A stretch of DNA of 46,927 nt from a virus. Positions 1 to 9,385 of this stretch are shown piece after piece. Every line of letters begins with the position of its first letter. Position 1 is the stretch's first letter. The position numbers and the translations under genes are program-made. The stretch lies in IMG/VR virus record IMGVR_UViG_3300009146_000004, positions 1 through 46,927 of that record; one strand, written 5' to 3'. Below the pieces are notes generated by a model. That model had not been told where the DNA came from, made no database searches, and worked only from the letters and a program-made list of their open reading frames with translations.

Positions 1-123
1 CATCTCCCTGTATGGTTATTGGAGAACTTAAAACAGCAGATGCGGAATCAGTTAACAAATTAAAATATAAATTCCCATCATTAAGATTAAGTATTCTCCA
101 TCTTTTCTTATCAACAGGTGCAG
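1..123. repeat. Terminal direct repeat, left copy
   Basis: These bases are identical to 46805-46927. Because the tail-fibre reading frame runs unbroken through the repeat in both copies, it is best explained as the overlap left when a circular or circularly permuted genome is assembled as a linear contig. A true packaged terminal repeat would cut the fibre gene. Confidence 0.95.
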
Positions 124-1810
124 AAGTATCATAAAGATAAAGAAGAGAGTTACCTCCTGTAATAGTTGTACCACTACCTAGTGATTGAGGTACAAAGTTA
201 TTATCTATATTTCGATATGCCGCATTTGGGATTGCATCTAATCCTGGGACATGCGCGCCACCGTGTAATGGAATAGAACCTACTGGAATAGTTCTAAATA
301 CACCAGTTCCATCGAGGAATAGTGCTGAGTTTAAAGGAAATCCACTTAATGTAGTGATATTGACTGGATCTGCTCCCCCTGCCGCGTGTCTACTCGCATG
401 AGCAGGCAAGCGCGCAAGTGGTACAGTTCCTGAAGTTAGTTGACTTGCATTTAATGGTGTTGCACCTAATCCACCTGCAACGAATAATACACCTTCAATT
501 GTAACATTTCCATTACGTTCAAAATTAATTAGTCGAAGTATAAATACTCCACCATCATTCTGAGTTTGAATATTAAGGGAATTACCATCCGATGCAATAG
601 ACCAGAATTTCTGATTCGGCCCTCCTGCAATTTCACCAAGCTTGAACTGGGGAATTGATTTAAAAATTAATTGATCTGCAGTAAATGTATTAATTAAGTT
701 AGTCCATGCTACATTAGATAAGGGATCACTACCACCGGGCTGATGGGTTGACGCATGTAATCCTGGTACTCCACCTCCTGTTGGGGGCGTAGCAAATGTC
801 CCATCAGCACGAAGGAAACCACTAGTACCACCGGGATATCCTCCAGTGTGCTTCAATACATTGACACTTAAACGTACATCTGGTACGGTGCCACTAGTTA
901 ATTGACTTGCATTTAGTGGTGTGGTGCCCAAACCCGCACAAATCACTTCTCCAATACGAGTAAATGTAATATCTCCGAGTGTAATTGTCTCACCATCGTT
1001 AAGTGAGGTGATATGTAAGTTACCTGTTATATCTCCATAATTAACTATCCGCCATTTACGAGAATCGGCGGGAGAGTCAGTTGCTTGAAATGCTAGTACG
1101 CTATTTAACCCTAGGATTAAGGTACCGCTACCTATTGTCTGAGCTACAAAGTTATTATTAATGTGTTTCCATGCTGCATTTATTAGTTCATCAATTCCAC
1201 CTATCTGATGTGTCGCCTGATGCGCGCCCGGTGGTATACTTCCTTCAATATCTGCTGCTGGAATCTTTGGAGCGGAGCCTAGTACACCCGTTCCTGTAGT
1301 AACAGTAACATAACCAGAAGCGAGAAGTTTAGTCTCCTGCGCGCGTGGGAGATAATCACTGGGTAAATGTGGCGATGGTATCTTCGAGCGCGCATCATCT
1401 AAATTCTGGACAATGAATGAAGTATCACCCGCTCCGGCTACTTCAATGATCTTATCTTCAATGATAATGTAGATACCAGGAGTTAATTCCTCTGGTGGAC
1501 CTTTACCATGCAGACTTCCACGTCCTAGAACTTTAGAGGGATTTATAACATCAATGATATCGATAGTTTCTTCGATTTCCTCGATGCTCTCCTGTATTTT
1601 ATCTAATTCTTTATTAATCTTATTGATTACGTTTTCTGTCTTATCTACAATCGACGCAATCTGCTCAGTTATCTGACTATTAGATTGAGTTAATCGATCA
1701 ATTAACTGTTCGATAGTCTGATATAGAGAATTATCGGAAGTCTTAGACTGGGCTAAGATATCCTTCAAATCCGCGAACTGCGGTGGCTTCTTAGGTGGTC
1801 GGAATGGCAT
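1..1810 (-). CDS. Tail fibre-like protein, N-terminal part (continues at 46804-46329)
   Basis: The start is the ATG at 1810, three bases after the stop of the upstream gene. The frame is open to base 1 and continues in phase at 46804 down to 46329, giving about 761 residues. Residues about 10-90 look like a coiled coil (heptads rich in I, L, E, K), typical of a trimeric fibre stem. Three copies of the motif H-x-x-x-H-x-x-G-G-x-D follow (near residues 195, 350 and 470), each ahead of a beta-rich module. The phrase TPLNASQLTSGTV occurs twice, and NNNFVAQTIGSG and DNNFVPQSLGSG are further repeats. The H-H-GG-D motif is common in phage tail fibres. It is probably the host-binding fibre or the protein joining it to the tail. 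Its exact receptor role is not visible. Confidence 0.85.
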   Translation of the reverse strand, partial: MPFRPPKKPPQFADLKDILAQSKTSDNSLYQTIEQLIDRLTQSNSQITEQIASIVDKTENVINKINKELDKIQESIEEIEETIDIIDVINPSKVLGRGSLHGKGPPEELTPGIYIIIEDKIIEVAGAGDTSFIVQNLDDARSKIPSPHLPSDYLPRAQETKLLASGYVTVTTGTGVLGSAPKIPAADIEGSIPPGAHQATHQIGGIDELINAAWKHINNNFVAQTIGSGTLILGLNSVLAFQATDSPADSRKWRIVNYGDITGNLHITSLNDGETITLGDITFTRIGEVICAGLGTTPLNASQLTSGTVPDVRLSVNVLKHTGGYPGGTSGFLRADGTFATPPTGGGVPGLHASTHQPGGSDPLSNVAWTNLINTFTADQLIFKSIPQFKLGEIAGGPNQKFWSIASDGNSLNIQTQNDGGVFILRLINFERNGNVTIEGVLFVAGGLGATPLNASQLTSGTVPLARLPAHASRHAAGGADPVNITTLSGFPLNSALFLDGTGVFRTIPVGSIPLHGGAHVPGLDAIPNAAYRNIDNNFVPQSLGSGTTITGGNSLLYLYDTSAPVDKKRWRILNLNDGNLYFNLLTDSASAVLSSPITIQGD

Positions 1811-1811
1811 A

Positions 1812-2129
1812 CTACGAACCCGGATAGCTGCTGAATACTTCCTTCGAGAAGATCACAATTCGATTAATCCGAAACTTCTCGTTCATTCCGGTAGTTCTGA
1901 TCTCGAATGATGCGCGCTGCTCCATGAAGTTCACTATGCGCGTCGGTATGATACGCGCCTGTGGTGCTAAGGTGAATGGAACTAAATCCTTAGATTTCAC
2001 ATCATCGAGTGAATAGACCGTCATTCGGAGTTGCGCACCTGAACTACCAGTGACCCGAATGCGAATAGACGCGAAATGACTAATCGACTCACCTGAACTG
2101 ACTTCGCTTAATGCTGCTCCTTTTGGCAT
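1812..2129 (-). CDS. Small virion-associated protein, unknown function
   Basis: This 105-residue protein lies between the lectin-like protein and the fibre in one tightly packed tail operon. Its ATG is one base after the stop of the gene at 2131-3735, and its own stop is one base before the fibre ATG. The sequence alternates hydrophobic and polar residues as in a small beta-sandwich (IRIRVTGSSG, FEIRTTG, FRINRIVIF) and shows no signal peptide or catalytic motif. The position suggests a tail component or fibre adaptor. That is inference from context only. Confidence 0.7.
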   Translation of the reverse strand: MPKGAALSEVSSGESISHFASIRIRVTGSSGAQLRMTVYSLDDVKSKDLVPFTLAPQARIIPTRIVNFMEQRASFEIRTTGMNEKFRINRIVIFSKEVFSSYPGS

Positions 2130-2130
2130 C

Positions 2131-3735
2131 TTATTCTCCTATTAGAGCAGTCTTAATCGTAGGATCGGGAATCTTCAACTCTACTGGTGTAGTGGTTCCC
2201 GTGCGAGCATAATAACTATCATGCCATTCGGACTTATTGGGATTGAGGAAGTAGATTCCTCCGATACTCGGACCTGATGGTGGCGGCGGAGGAGGAGGAG
2301 GTGGTGGTGGAGGATTAATTGGTGGTTCATATGGGTCTTCACCAACTCTAGGAGATATAAGTATCTCTACGGGGAGTTGGGAGATTTTCAGAATATCGGT
2401 CTGAAATACCTCTAAAATCCATGTCCCAGTATAGACAACCTGAATGACTGGTTGTCTGTATTCCCCCGGATATGCCTTCGCAATAACTCCAAGAGTATTA
2501 TACCAATTGAACCCCGCGCCCCACTTCCATAGATAGACTTCTTCTATCCTTAGTGTGGTTTCATCTCCAGGGTTATAACCCGTTATGAGAGATTCAACAC
2601 TAAATCCAGATGAATCTAATGTAAGTGTAGTCCCGGTATGAACTCCCAACGGGTCAACATATGCTGCATAGGTTGCATGGGCTTGCACAGAACTAGCAGG
2701 AACGATCTGCTTCTTAATCCCCTGATTCTGTGTAAATCCATACAATATGATGCTATGGTATAGAGTCCTGTCCGGAACCGGAGTAGTCGGATAATTGAGT
2801 GGTACTGTAGCTCGGTCCTCTACTTGAAAGTAAGTATCTAGAATTGCATACTTTCCTACGAGTTCATTAGGTGGACATTGAAATTCGGCGGTTCTCGGAC
2901 GCGCACCATCGACTTCAACAGTTGGAATTAGATAAGTTGAACATGGGACTCGTTGTAATTGAATTGGATCGGTTCTATACACCAGAAATGATACGTCAGG
3001 TGCTTCAGTCCACTCGAAGTTATCATGCCAGAAATCATTCGGAATAGTTGCTGCAGAGTTGAACAGATCTCCTGGTCTGCGTAGATGTGATATCCACAAT
3101 GGTGGTTTAGCCGGATTGGGATACGACCATAGTAGTCTATTAGCATCGACTTCTGCTTGGGTTAAGGCATAGTTATATATCTTAAGACTGGCTATACCCA
3201 TTCCTCCATTGAATTCTAGTCTGAACTCATCGAATAGGAAGTTCAGATGTACATTATGAGGAAATCCACCTGGTCCCGTAACTGGAATAATTACAGGAGG
3301 CGATGCGACTCCCTCTCCAGGTTCTTTAGTGACATATACCGTGTGCGTATCACCTGATCTTACGTAACATAGATACATCCATGCGTGGAGTGCTGTGTTA
3401 CCGAGGCGAATCTCAGTAAAATCACCCTTACCTTCACTATATTCCCAATAAATATCATTACCACCCCTCGTTGTATCAGCATTAAATCCCCAATACGCGG
3501 GATTGGTTCCGGGTCCGGTATATTTTAAGAATTTAATCGATTCATCAGCAGATAGGCGAATCCAAAATGAAATAGTGAAATCCGGTGTTGATATTGGAGG
3601 ATTTGCATCGGGATAAGTGATAAAATCAGGGAATTGTACTCCCAAATACGTAGTTGCACCTACATTAGTCCGATGATCCTCATTTCGGAACCTTAATACG
3701 AATTCACCAATGTTTGGGCCTGGTTGGATAGCCAT
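2131..3735 (-). CDS. Tail-associated protein with LamG/concanavalin-like domain and polyproline linker
   Basis: A protein of 534 residues. Residues about 30-200 resemble a concanavalin A/LamG-like beta-sandwich (FTISFWIRLS, AWMYLCYVRSGDTHTVYV, LFDEFRLEFNGGMGIASLKIYNYALTQ), a fold phages use for sugar or surface binding. A run of twelve prolines near residue 480 separates the main body from a short C-terminal beta segment. The ATG overlaps the stop of the nozzle-like gene by one base (TAATG), which implies coupled translation. It probably decorates the tail or acts as an adhesin. A purely structural role is also possible. Confidence 0.75.
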   Translation of the reverse strand: MAIQPGPNIGEFVLRFRNEDHRTNVGATTYLGVQFPDFITYPDANPPISTPDFTISFWIRLSADESIKFLKYTGPGTNPAYWGFNADTTRGGNDIYWEYSEGKGDFTEIRLGNTALHAWMYLCYVRSGDTHTVYVTKEPGEGVASPPVIIPVTGPGGFPHNVHLNFLFDEFRLEFNGGMGIASLKIYNYALTQAEVDANRLLWSYPNPAKPPLWISHLRRPGDLFNSAATIPNDFWHDNFEWTEAPDVSFLVYRTDPIQLQRVPCSTYLIPTVEVDGARPRTAEFQCPPNELVGKYAILDTYFQVEDRATVPLNYPTTPVPDRTLYHSIILYGFTQNQGIKKQIVPASSVQAHATYAAYVDPLGVHTGTTLTLDSSGFSVESLITGYNPGDETTLRIEEVYLWKWGAGFNWYNTLGVIAKAYPGEYRQPVIQVVYTGTWILEVFQTDILKISQLPVEILISPRVGEDPYEPPINPPPPPPPPPPPPSGPSIGGIYFLNPNKSEWHDSYYARTGTTTPVELKIPDPTIKTALIGE

Positions 3736-5738
3736 TATTCCTCCGGATCTTTCTCTTCTTGCACACCAACAAGCACCACATTAGCCAAAACCAAGCAAAG
3801 AGATGTGATTTTTACATCAAATATCCATTTCGCCCATCTAATTTCCTTTGCATCAAGTCCATTTGAGTAATTTGCATGAAGTATAAGGTGTCGATTGGGC
3901 TGTGGAATCGTAATCCAAATCTTCTTGTCCAAACTATTGTTAATAACCTGAATTTGATCGAAGTAATTCTTGTCCAATCCCATCCAAAAGTCTTCAATTT
4001 TCCAACTTAGTTCGGGACGCGCATAAGTCCCATTAAATAGCATGAGGCCAGACCAATCAGCAATGAGTAGGAAATCAATATTAACACCACCACTGTCCAA
4101 TACTGTACCGATACCGTGTACCGGCGCTCCAACACCCTGGTCAAGTTGTTCTTCTTGCCATGTAGCGGGTTCATCTTGATTATCCGAATAGGAATAAGTG
4201 CGTGTCTTCTTGAACAGATACAGCACGTCACGAAACTCTTGCGCGTTCGTGAGTGGATTTCCATCTAATGGTGCGATAATCAGTCCATCTACCTTAGAAA
4301 TAGCTTCGGGCTCACCCGCCGCACTCACACGCGCAACGGATCGGTTATCGGTTATCCCCTGTGGCAGATCTTGTAGTGTTTCTGCTGTACCATATTCGCC
4401 CACACCGACCATACGCGAATGGTATGTAGTCAAATTAACACAAGCAGGAATCTCACTAAAGTTATCAACAAGATGAGAAGCGTCTGCCAGTAGATCCACG
4501 TCGTAATAACTAACCAGCAGATCATTAGCAGCATTGTCCTTGTTATCAAGGGTAGCTTCGGGGATGAAGTAAAGTTGGTATCCACGATCATCCCCGTTAT
4601 AATTCGTAATAGCCCTACTCGACACCAGATGCCGTTTAACTACAGCGGGATCTGATGACTTAGGAATACCCGAAATATAAATAGCCTTAGTCGGATCGAC
4701 ATACGTCTGGACCGCCATTACTTCGGGTCCGGGTGCAGTCAAGAAACCCGTATCAGTCTCATAGACCACACCGACGATGTGTAATCCAATATCACAGTAG
4801 CCTATTTGCATCGTATTCTGCGCGGACATGCCTCCCGATGTAGCATTCGGTGATCCCCCTTCATCACGAGAGAACGTCTCAGTAAGTGGTGGTCCACCCT
4901 CTACTTCTTCTGTGACGAAATCTTCATCGGAAAAGTCCACCAACGTAGCAGTAGATGTGTTATCTGGAACATCTTTAATGAAATAAAATGTATAATTCGT
5001 AACTAGTTCAGCATTCCAATTGTTCGGGTCGATTGCTCTAGTAGCCCATATCGTTCTACTCTCGGTTCCATCCGGTCCAATAGGTAGATTGTCTACCGCC
5101 GCTTGCTGGTCACCGAGTGCGAATAGAATCGGAAGTACAGATGGACCTAATCCCTGTGATGAATGTCCAAATGTAACAGCAAATATATGGATACCCGCTG
5201 TAATTCTACCTTCCTGATTGACTCCGTAGACTACAGCACTTGTATCATCATCGTTAGTGGGAGGAAACCCCGCAGCTTTACGTGCGGGCTGACCATCTCC
5301 CTTGTAGACATGAATAAATCTATTTGGTAGTCCGAGTTGAAGTCGCTGACCATTAGAGTCCTGATATGATTTGAATGGAGTGATGTATGCGCGTCCGTTA
5401 TACGCAACAAATCCGAAGTCCTCCATTTCAGGATCTTCAAATATCACACCAGATATGTTACTTCTCGTAACGACATGATGGATTTTCCCTCCCTCCAACA
5501 GAACCAGGAGGGACTGACCAGTTTGCATTACATAGTTGTGGATTCGCATTACCCTCCCTGTCCATGTTGACGGGAGCCACTTATCGAGCGGATCACGTGT
5601 TTCTACTCCAGAGTTAAAATATTGGACGTTCTCCGCTGTAATGAAATGATCTGATGGACAGGATTCAGCATCTCCCCTTGCCCACCAACCATTAAACTGT
5701 TCTATTACTAGGGGATCGTGTCCACGTAATCCGGGCAT
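3735..5738 (-). CDS. Tail nozzle / tail tubular protein B-like
   Basis: About 667 residues from the ATG at 5738. I prefer this start to an in-frame TTG at 5762 because it makes a TAATG overlap with the adaptor gene and has a GAGGGGG ribosome site six bases upstream. The N terminus (MPGLRGHDPL, then a segment ending FNSGVETRDPLDKW) and the many beta strands with aromatic turns resemble the propeller-like nozzle proteins of short-tailed phages (T7 gp12 / P22 gp10 type). Its place directly after the short adaptor matches their usual order. The assignment is by order, size and general look, not by a diagnostic motif. Confidence 0.65.
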   Translation of the reverse strand: MPGLRGHDPLVIEQFNGWWARGDAESCPSDHFITAENVQYFNSGVETRDPLDKWLPSTWTGRVMRIHNYVMQTGQSLLVLLEGGKIHHVVTRSNISGVIFEDPEMEDFGFVAYNGRAYITPFKSYQDSNGQRLQLGLPNRFIHVYKGDGQPARKAAGFPPTNDDDTSAVVYGVNQEGRITAGIHIFAVTFGHSSQGLGPSVLPILFALGDQQAAVDNLPIGPDGTESRTIWATRAIDPNNWNAELVTNYTFYFIKDVPDNTSTATLVDFSDEDFVTEEVEGGPPLTETFSRDEGGSPNATSGGMSAQNTMQIGYCDIGLHIVGVVYETDTGFLTAPGPEVMAVQTYVDPTKAIYISGIPKSSDPAVVKRHLVSSRAITNYNGDDRGYQLYFIPEATLDNKDNAANDLLVSYYDVDLLADASHLVDNFSEIPACVNLTTYHSRMVGVGEYGTAETLQDLPQGITDNRSVARVSAAGEPEAISKVDGLIIAPLDGNPLTNAQEFRDVLYLFKKTRTYSYSDNQDEPATWQEEQLDQGVGAPVHGIGTVLDSGGVNIDFLLIADWSGLMLFNGTYARPELSWKIEDFWMGLDKNYFDQIQVINNSLDKKIWITIPQPNRHLILHANYSNGLDAKEIRWAKWIFDVKITSLCLVLANVVLVGVQEEKDPEE

Positions 5739-6433
5739 TATCGGCCCCCTCGCATCTTCCAACCAGCCCTAAATGGTCTATGTCTAGTTACGATGTGGTG
5801 CTTACCTTTATTTTGAATCGATTCCATTCGCTCCAGTGCTTCGTCAGCTTCCTGTTCGAGTATTGCTGCGCGCTGCTCATTCTCTCCGATAAAGCGCGCA
5901 CACAATGAAGCAGTCTTAAATGACAGATAGGAAATCGAAGTGGACAGATGGATGATTGAATTCTCATCATCTGCATGAAGTAGATTGGTTCGAACGTACT
6001 GTAATACGATTTCTCGTTCCGTCCTAGCACCGTTATTATTGAACTTGATTCGTAGCTCTTCCCATGCCCAGTACAGGAGCGCATCCTGAGCAGGCTCGAA
6101 TCCAATGAATTCCCTCTTAGTCATAGGAACGAGAGGATCTGTTGATCCGTATAGTCGTTCCGATATTCCCTGAACTTCAACTAGATCGGGAGGATATATC
6201 GGTGCCTCTTCTATTGTGTAAGATAGTCGATTGACTCCAATCGGCACCCTAATGGAACCAGAGGTAGAATTGGAGATTGGGGAATGGTTGTCATTCATGT
6301 TCTCAACTAATTGATCTATCGCCATGTTCAAATAGATTAGTTGAGCAGCATAGGTATAGTCGGTCTTAGCAGGATCGTTCATTAATGCCGCTACACGATC
6401 CATCACTTCTCCGGCGGTTATTGTAGTGGGCAT
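5738..6433 (-). CDS. Head-tail adaptor / tail tubular protein A-like
   Basis: This 231-residue, mainly helical protein starts with ITAGEVMDRVAALMNDPA and continues with YLNMAIDQLVENMND. That is the layout of gp11 (T7) or gp4 (P22) type adaptors that sit under the portal ring. A basic, Arg-rich tail (RHRPFRAGWKMRGGR) closes the protein. It is followed by the nozzle-like gene through a one-base TAATG overlap. It probably joins the portal to the tail nozzle. Confidence 0.7.
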   Translation of the reverse strand: MPTTITAGEVMDRVAALMNDPAKTDYTYAAQLIYLNMAIDQLVENMNDNHSPISNSTSGSIRVPIGVNRLSYTIEEAPIYPPDLVEVQGISERLYGSTDPLVPMTKREFIGFEPAQDALLYWAWEELRIKFNNNGARTEREIVLQYVRTNLLHADDENSIIHLSTSISYLSFKTASLCARFIGENEQRAAILEQEADEALERMESIQNKGKHHIVTRHRPFRAGWKMRGGR

Positions 6434-6442
6434 TTGAACTTC

Positions 6443-7141
6443 CTACTGAGCGAACGATAGATTCAGTTTCTTTGCCAGTTCGGGATCTGCAATAGCCTTA
6501 CACGTCTGGCAGATTGGGAACTGAGAGTTACGCAACGAACCACACGCGACACACCGAACCAATTCAGCCATTTGAATATCACTAAGCCATGGTTTACCTG
6601 TGATATTCAATTCCCTACACGCCATTCGAGCATCTTCGCTGATACTCAATGGATTACCATTACTACGCGACCATAGGATATCCGCCATCGTGACGAGTGC
6701 AAGATACCATTTTTTCTGTCTGGCAATATTTTGCGCCAATACGGCGGGATGTTCCTTCTTCAATTGATCTACCGTGTATTCACCGGGAATATAGAAGATT
6801 CCGGGCATCTGATCTTCCATATTACAGGCCAGAAGTCCATTACAGTAGTCTTTAACAATCGAATCCGCTACCTGAATCGAACTCACCGGAATTTCGAGTA
6901 GTGGCTGATTCTCATCGATTTCTCTCCACCAGCTACTTGTTCCCACTACCAGTAGAGAAGGAGCATCTGGTCTACCGGGAGCTAATTCAAATAGACCGGG
7001 CTGAATTGTAGGTTTCCTCTCCGAGATGTGCTTCGGAAGAATACTCACAATAGTACTTTTATCCATTGGATTGATAGGCGCACGAATAGTACGTCGATGC
7101 GCGTTCTGCTGCAATCCAGGGAATTCACCTACTTGTGACAT
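6443..7141 (-). CDS. Conserved phage protein with C-terminal zinc ribbon
   Basis: A protein of 232 residues. Near residues 197-215 the pattern C-x2-C-x9-C-x2-C (CVACG ... CQTC) predicts a zinc ribbon. The rest is mixed alpha/beta with no recognised enzyme motif. The ATG overlaps the stop of the gene at 7141-7698 (TAATG), and the stop lies nine bases before the adaptor ATG, so it is expressed with the head-tail joining genes. Completion or connector role is possible. I cannot assign a function. Confidence 0.7.
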   Translation of the reverse strand: MSQVGEFPGLQQNAHRRTIRAPINPMDKSTIVSILPKHISERKPTIQPGLFELAPGRPDAPSLLVVGTSSWWREIDENQPLLEIPVSSIQVADSIVKDYCNGLLACNMEDQMPGIFYIPGEYTVDQLKKEHPAVLAQNIARQKKWYLALVTMADILWSRSNGNPLSISEDARMACRELNITGKPWLSDIQMAELVRCVACGSLRNSQFPICQTCKAIADPELAKKLNLSFAQ

Positions 7142-7698
7142 TACTCTGACTCCTTCTCTCTAGCATAATTCTGAGGGACTACAATACCCTCGCCTACAGA
7201 TGGGAAAGTCTTACCCATCAATCCTGATTCATCTCCGAATAGTTCTTCCTGAATCTTATCTACTCTCTGTGTCCTACCTTCTGGTGTCGTATTCTCTTCG
7301 CTGTCCACGTACTTACGTAGACCTCTCTTACCCATTGCAGCGTATACCGTATCGATTACGAACTTTGTGGGTTCCCAAACTGGTGGGAGAGCTTCTCCAT
7401 AACTAGTCTGGTATACCCACAAAGGTTCGTACGATAGTTTCGATGTCGGTAGATCTTCCGCATTCACTTCTGGAACGATTACCAGACGTTCAAGGACGTA
7501 TCTATCCTTAATGTAAGAGTATTTCTTGACTTCTCTTACTTCGGGATGGAGGAGTTGAAGTCCTTCATCCGTAAATTCCACCTTACGCTTCTCTAGTTGA
7601 TCATTTGACCACACGATACGGAACATCGGCTGTCCCGTAACTGTATCTACACCGAAATGATCTACTAGGCGCGCATTCAGGACTTCAACTCTCTCCAT
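7141..7698 (-). CDS. Conserved structural-operon protein, unknown function
   Basis: This 185-residue protein has conserved-looking phrases such as FRIVWSNDQLEKRKVEF, KKYSYIKDRYVLERL and LSYEPLWVYQ. I associate such phrases with an uncharacterised phage family encoded next to capsid and connector genes. There are no membrane segments, cysteines or catalytic signatures. Both ends are TAATG one-base overlaps, so it is produced in step with the lectin-like protein before it and the zinc-ribbon protein after it. Confidence 0.65.
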   Translation of the reverse strand: MERVEVLNARLVDHFGVDTVTGQPMFRIVWSNDQLEKRKVEFTDEGLQLLHPEVREVKKYSYIKDRYVLERLVIVPEVNAEDLPTSKLSYEPLWVYQTSYGEALPPVWEPTKFVIDTVYAAMGKRGLRKYVDSEENTTPEGRTQRVDKIQEELFGDESGLMGKTFPSVGEGIVVPQNYAREKESE

Positions 7699-8642
7699 TA
7701 AAGTGCTCCGGTACCAGCTTCGTACAACTTATTGACCGTAGGACTATCCAGAGCGAACGGCCAAATAGCTAATTCATCCAATGCGCCCTGCCAAAATTCG
7801 TTATTCTTTCCATCCCACGCAATCGATCCTTTTGGACCAATGCTACCACGACCAGCTACGAAAACTGTAGCATCGTACTTACCATCGATGTACATTACAC
7901 AGGTGGCTCCAAAGAATACGAGTGCAATATGGTGCCATTCTCCATCATTTACTAACCCGATACCACTGCTGATACTAAGATCAGTAGATACGAGAATTTT
8001 ACCAGCATTTGTGCCCAGATATACATGACTATTTGTAGCTTCTCCTTCCATTCTTCGTGTTGAGAAGATTGGTTGTTGTGCTGCACTTGATGTCTTAACC
8101 CACACCGTCATGCTGGCGCCAATCGGCGGTAGGGGTACATCAACTAAAATCTTACCAGTGATTCCATCAAATCCGTAAGCCTTAGAGAATGGAATCGCAC
8201 CGGGAAAATTCTGAGTTACGCCTCCGCTAATTGTACCATGTCCCGGTCCAGCAGAATCGTAAGCAATATTACCAGATGCCTCTTCAAACTTCCACAAATT
8301 AACCGCACCCGCAGCAGTTTCACCCGCGCCTGCGACAACAATCCAATACTTGTAAAACTTTGAGTAGATCATCATTGTAGTTTTATACAATGATAGTTGT
8401 ACGGGAAGGAAACGAAACGTAGCACCTTCTCTAAGGCCCGTACTAATATTACCACCCACACCAAGAATCACAGCAGAATTACATGTCAACATTAGTAGCT
8501 GACCCTGCTCAGTTCCCATTCCTGGATTAATGGTAAGAATGGTTCCGGGACCATTAAGATGTACCACATCCGTCTTCACGGTAATGGTAGAAGCTGTATT
8601 TACCACACTTTCGGTTATCTTACTAATTGATCCAGGAATCAT
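7698..8642 (-). CDS. Capsid/tail decoration protein: beta domain plus LamG-like lectin domain
   Basis: A protein of 314 residues in two parts. Residues 1-95 (MIPGSISKITESVVNTASTI ...) are related to the whole of the next protein at 8656-8943. Residues about 115-310 form a LamG/concanavalin-like domain (AGAVNLWKFEEASGNIAYDS, GEWHHIALVFFGATCVMYIDGK, QGALDELAIWPFAL). The second half therefore looks like a carbohydrate-binding module fused to a virion-anchoring domain. The start at 8642 is supported by the upstream AAAGGAAA and by the shared MIPG N terminus. Confidence 0.75.
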   Translation of the reverse strand: MIPGSISKITESVVNTASTITVKTDVVHLNGPGTILTINPGMGTEQGQLLMLTCNSAVILGVGGNISTGLREGATFRFLPVQLSLYKTTMMIYSKFYKYWIVVAGAGETAAGAVNLWKFEEASGNIAYDSAGPGHGTISGGVTQNFPGAIPFSKAYGFDGITGKILVDVPLPPIGASMTVWVKTSSAAQQPIFSTRRMEGEATNSHVYLGTNAGKILVSTDLSISSGIGLVNDGEWHHIALVFFGATCVMYIDGKYDATVFVAGRGSIGPKGSIAWDGKNNEFWQGALDELAIWPFALDSPTVNKLYEAGTGAL

Positions 8643-8655
8643 TTCATTTTCCTTT

Positions 8656-8943
8656 CTAGAGAGTCCACTTAGTCAGTTTGGGATTATAAATCAATCGAAC
8701 TCCGCTAGTTGTGGTCAGATTCGTTGCAATACCACCCAAATTGATATTCCCAGCTTCCGAAACAGCAATGGTTCCCGAAGTACTATAGAGCAACACTCCC
8801 TGAGGAATGTTACCACCAAGTCCCGGAACTAGATTCGTAACCGGAACTACGCCAGAAACTCTCATGATATCCGCTGTGACTCGAATCGTAGTAGCCGATT
8901 CGACCGTCTTCTCTGTCATCTTGCCGACTGTACCTGGTATCAT
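8656..8943 (-). CDS. Small capsid decoration-like beta protein
   Basis: Ninety-five residues from the ATG at 8943, which follows a strong ribosome site (GGAGGAGGAGAG). An in-frame start at 8976 is less likely. MIPGTVGKMTEKTVESATTI matches the N terminus of the lectin-fused protein at 7698-8642. The C terminus, VRLIYNPKLTKW, matches LLVYNPNTQKY of the protein at 9063-9359. It is therefore one of three related small beta domains just after the capsid gene, which suggests a capsid-surface or head-fibre component. Confidence 0.7.
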   Translation of the reverse strand: MIPGTVGKMTEKTVESATTIRVTADIMRVSGVVPVTNLVPGLGGNIPQGVLLYSTSGTIAVSEAGNINLGGIATNLTTTSGVRLIYNPKLTKWTL

Positions 8944-9062
8944 CTCTCCTCCTCCAACCATGAGATGAACTAACAATAAAAAGGGTGAACCACACTACAA
9001 CATATGAACTTGAGTAAGGTCCATACGCCTCCAGCAGTGCGATTCACCCTTAAATCGACGAA

Positions 9063-9359
9063 CTAGACCGGAATGTACTTCTGCGTGTTCGGATTGTACA
9101 CGAGCAGCATTACCATTCCGACCACACTAGCCTTCACGGTCTTGACGTTACCCGCAGCCGAAACACCCGCAGTACCAGCGAACTCAATCGCTAGCATGTG
9201 TCCATGCGGCACGGGCGGATTGATCGTATCGACGGCCACATTACCCGTCAATACCGTCAAGAATGAGGTGGGTGAAATAATGGATGCACTCGCGATAGTA
9301 ACGGGTGCAACATTATTCACGGGCGAGATCGCGGCCCAATCAGATGCGACAATAGCCAT
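9063..9359 (-). CDS. Small capsid-associated (decoration-like) protein
   Basis: Ninety-eight residues, hydrophobic and beta-rich, with a good ribosome site (AGGAGAACAAT). It is the first gene after the major capsid protein. Its closing LLVYNPNTQKYIPV and central SAAGNVKTV parallel the protein at 8656-8943 (VSEAGNINL ... LIYNPKLTKW). High expression and this position are typical of capsid decoration proteins. The family is not identified. Confidence 0.7.
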   Translation of the reverse strand: MAIVASDWAAISPVNNVAPVTIASASIISPTSFLTVLTGNVAVDTINPPVPHGHMLAIEFAGTAGVSAAGNVKTVKASVVGMVMLLVYNPNTQKYIPV

Positions 9360-9385
9360 ATTGTTCTCCTATTTCCTTCCTATGA

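Noticed and set aside
1-123. Genuine packaged terminal repeat
   Set aside because: The fibre frame crosses it intact; ends here would split an essential gene. An assembly overlap of a circular or permuted genome is simpler.
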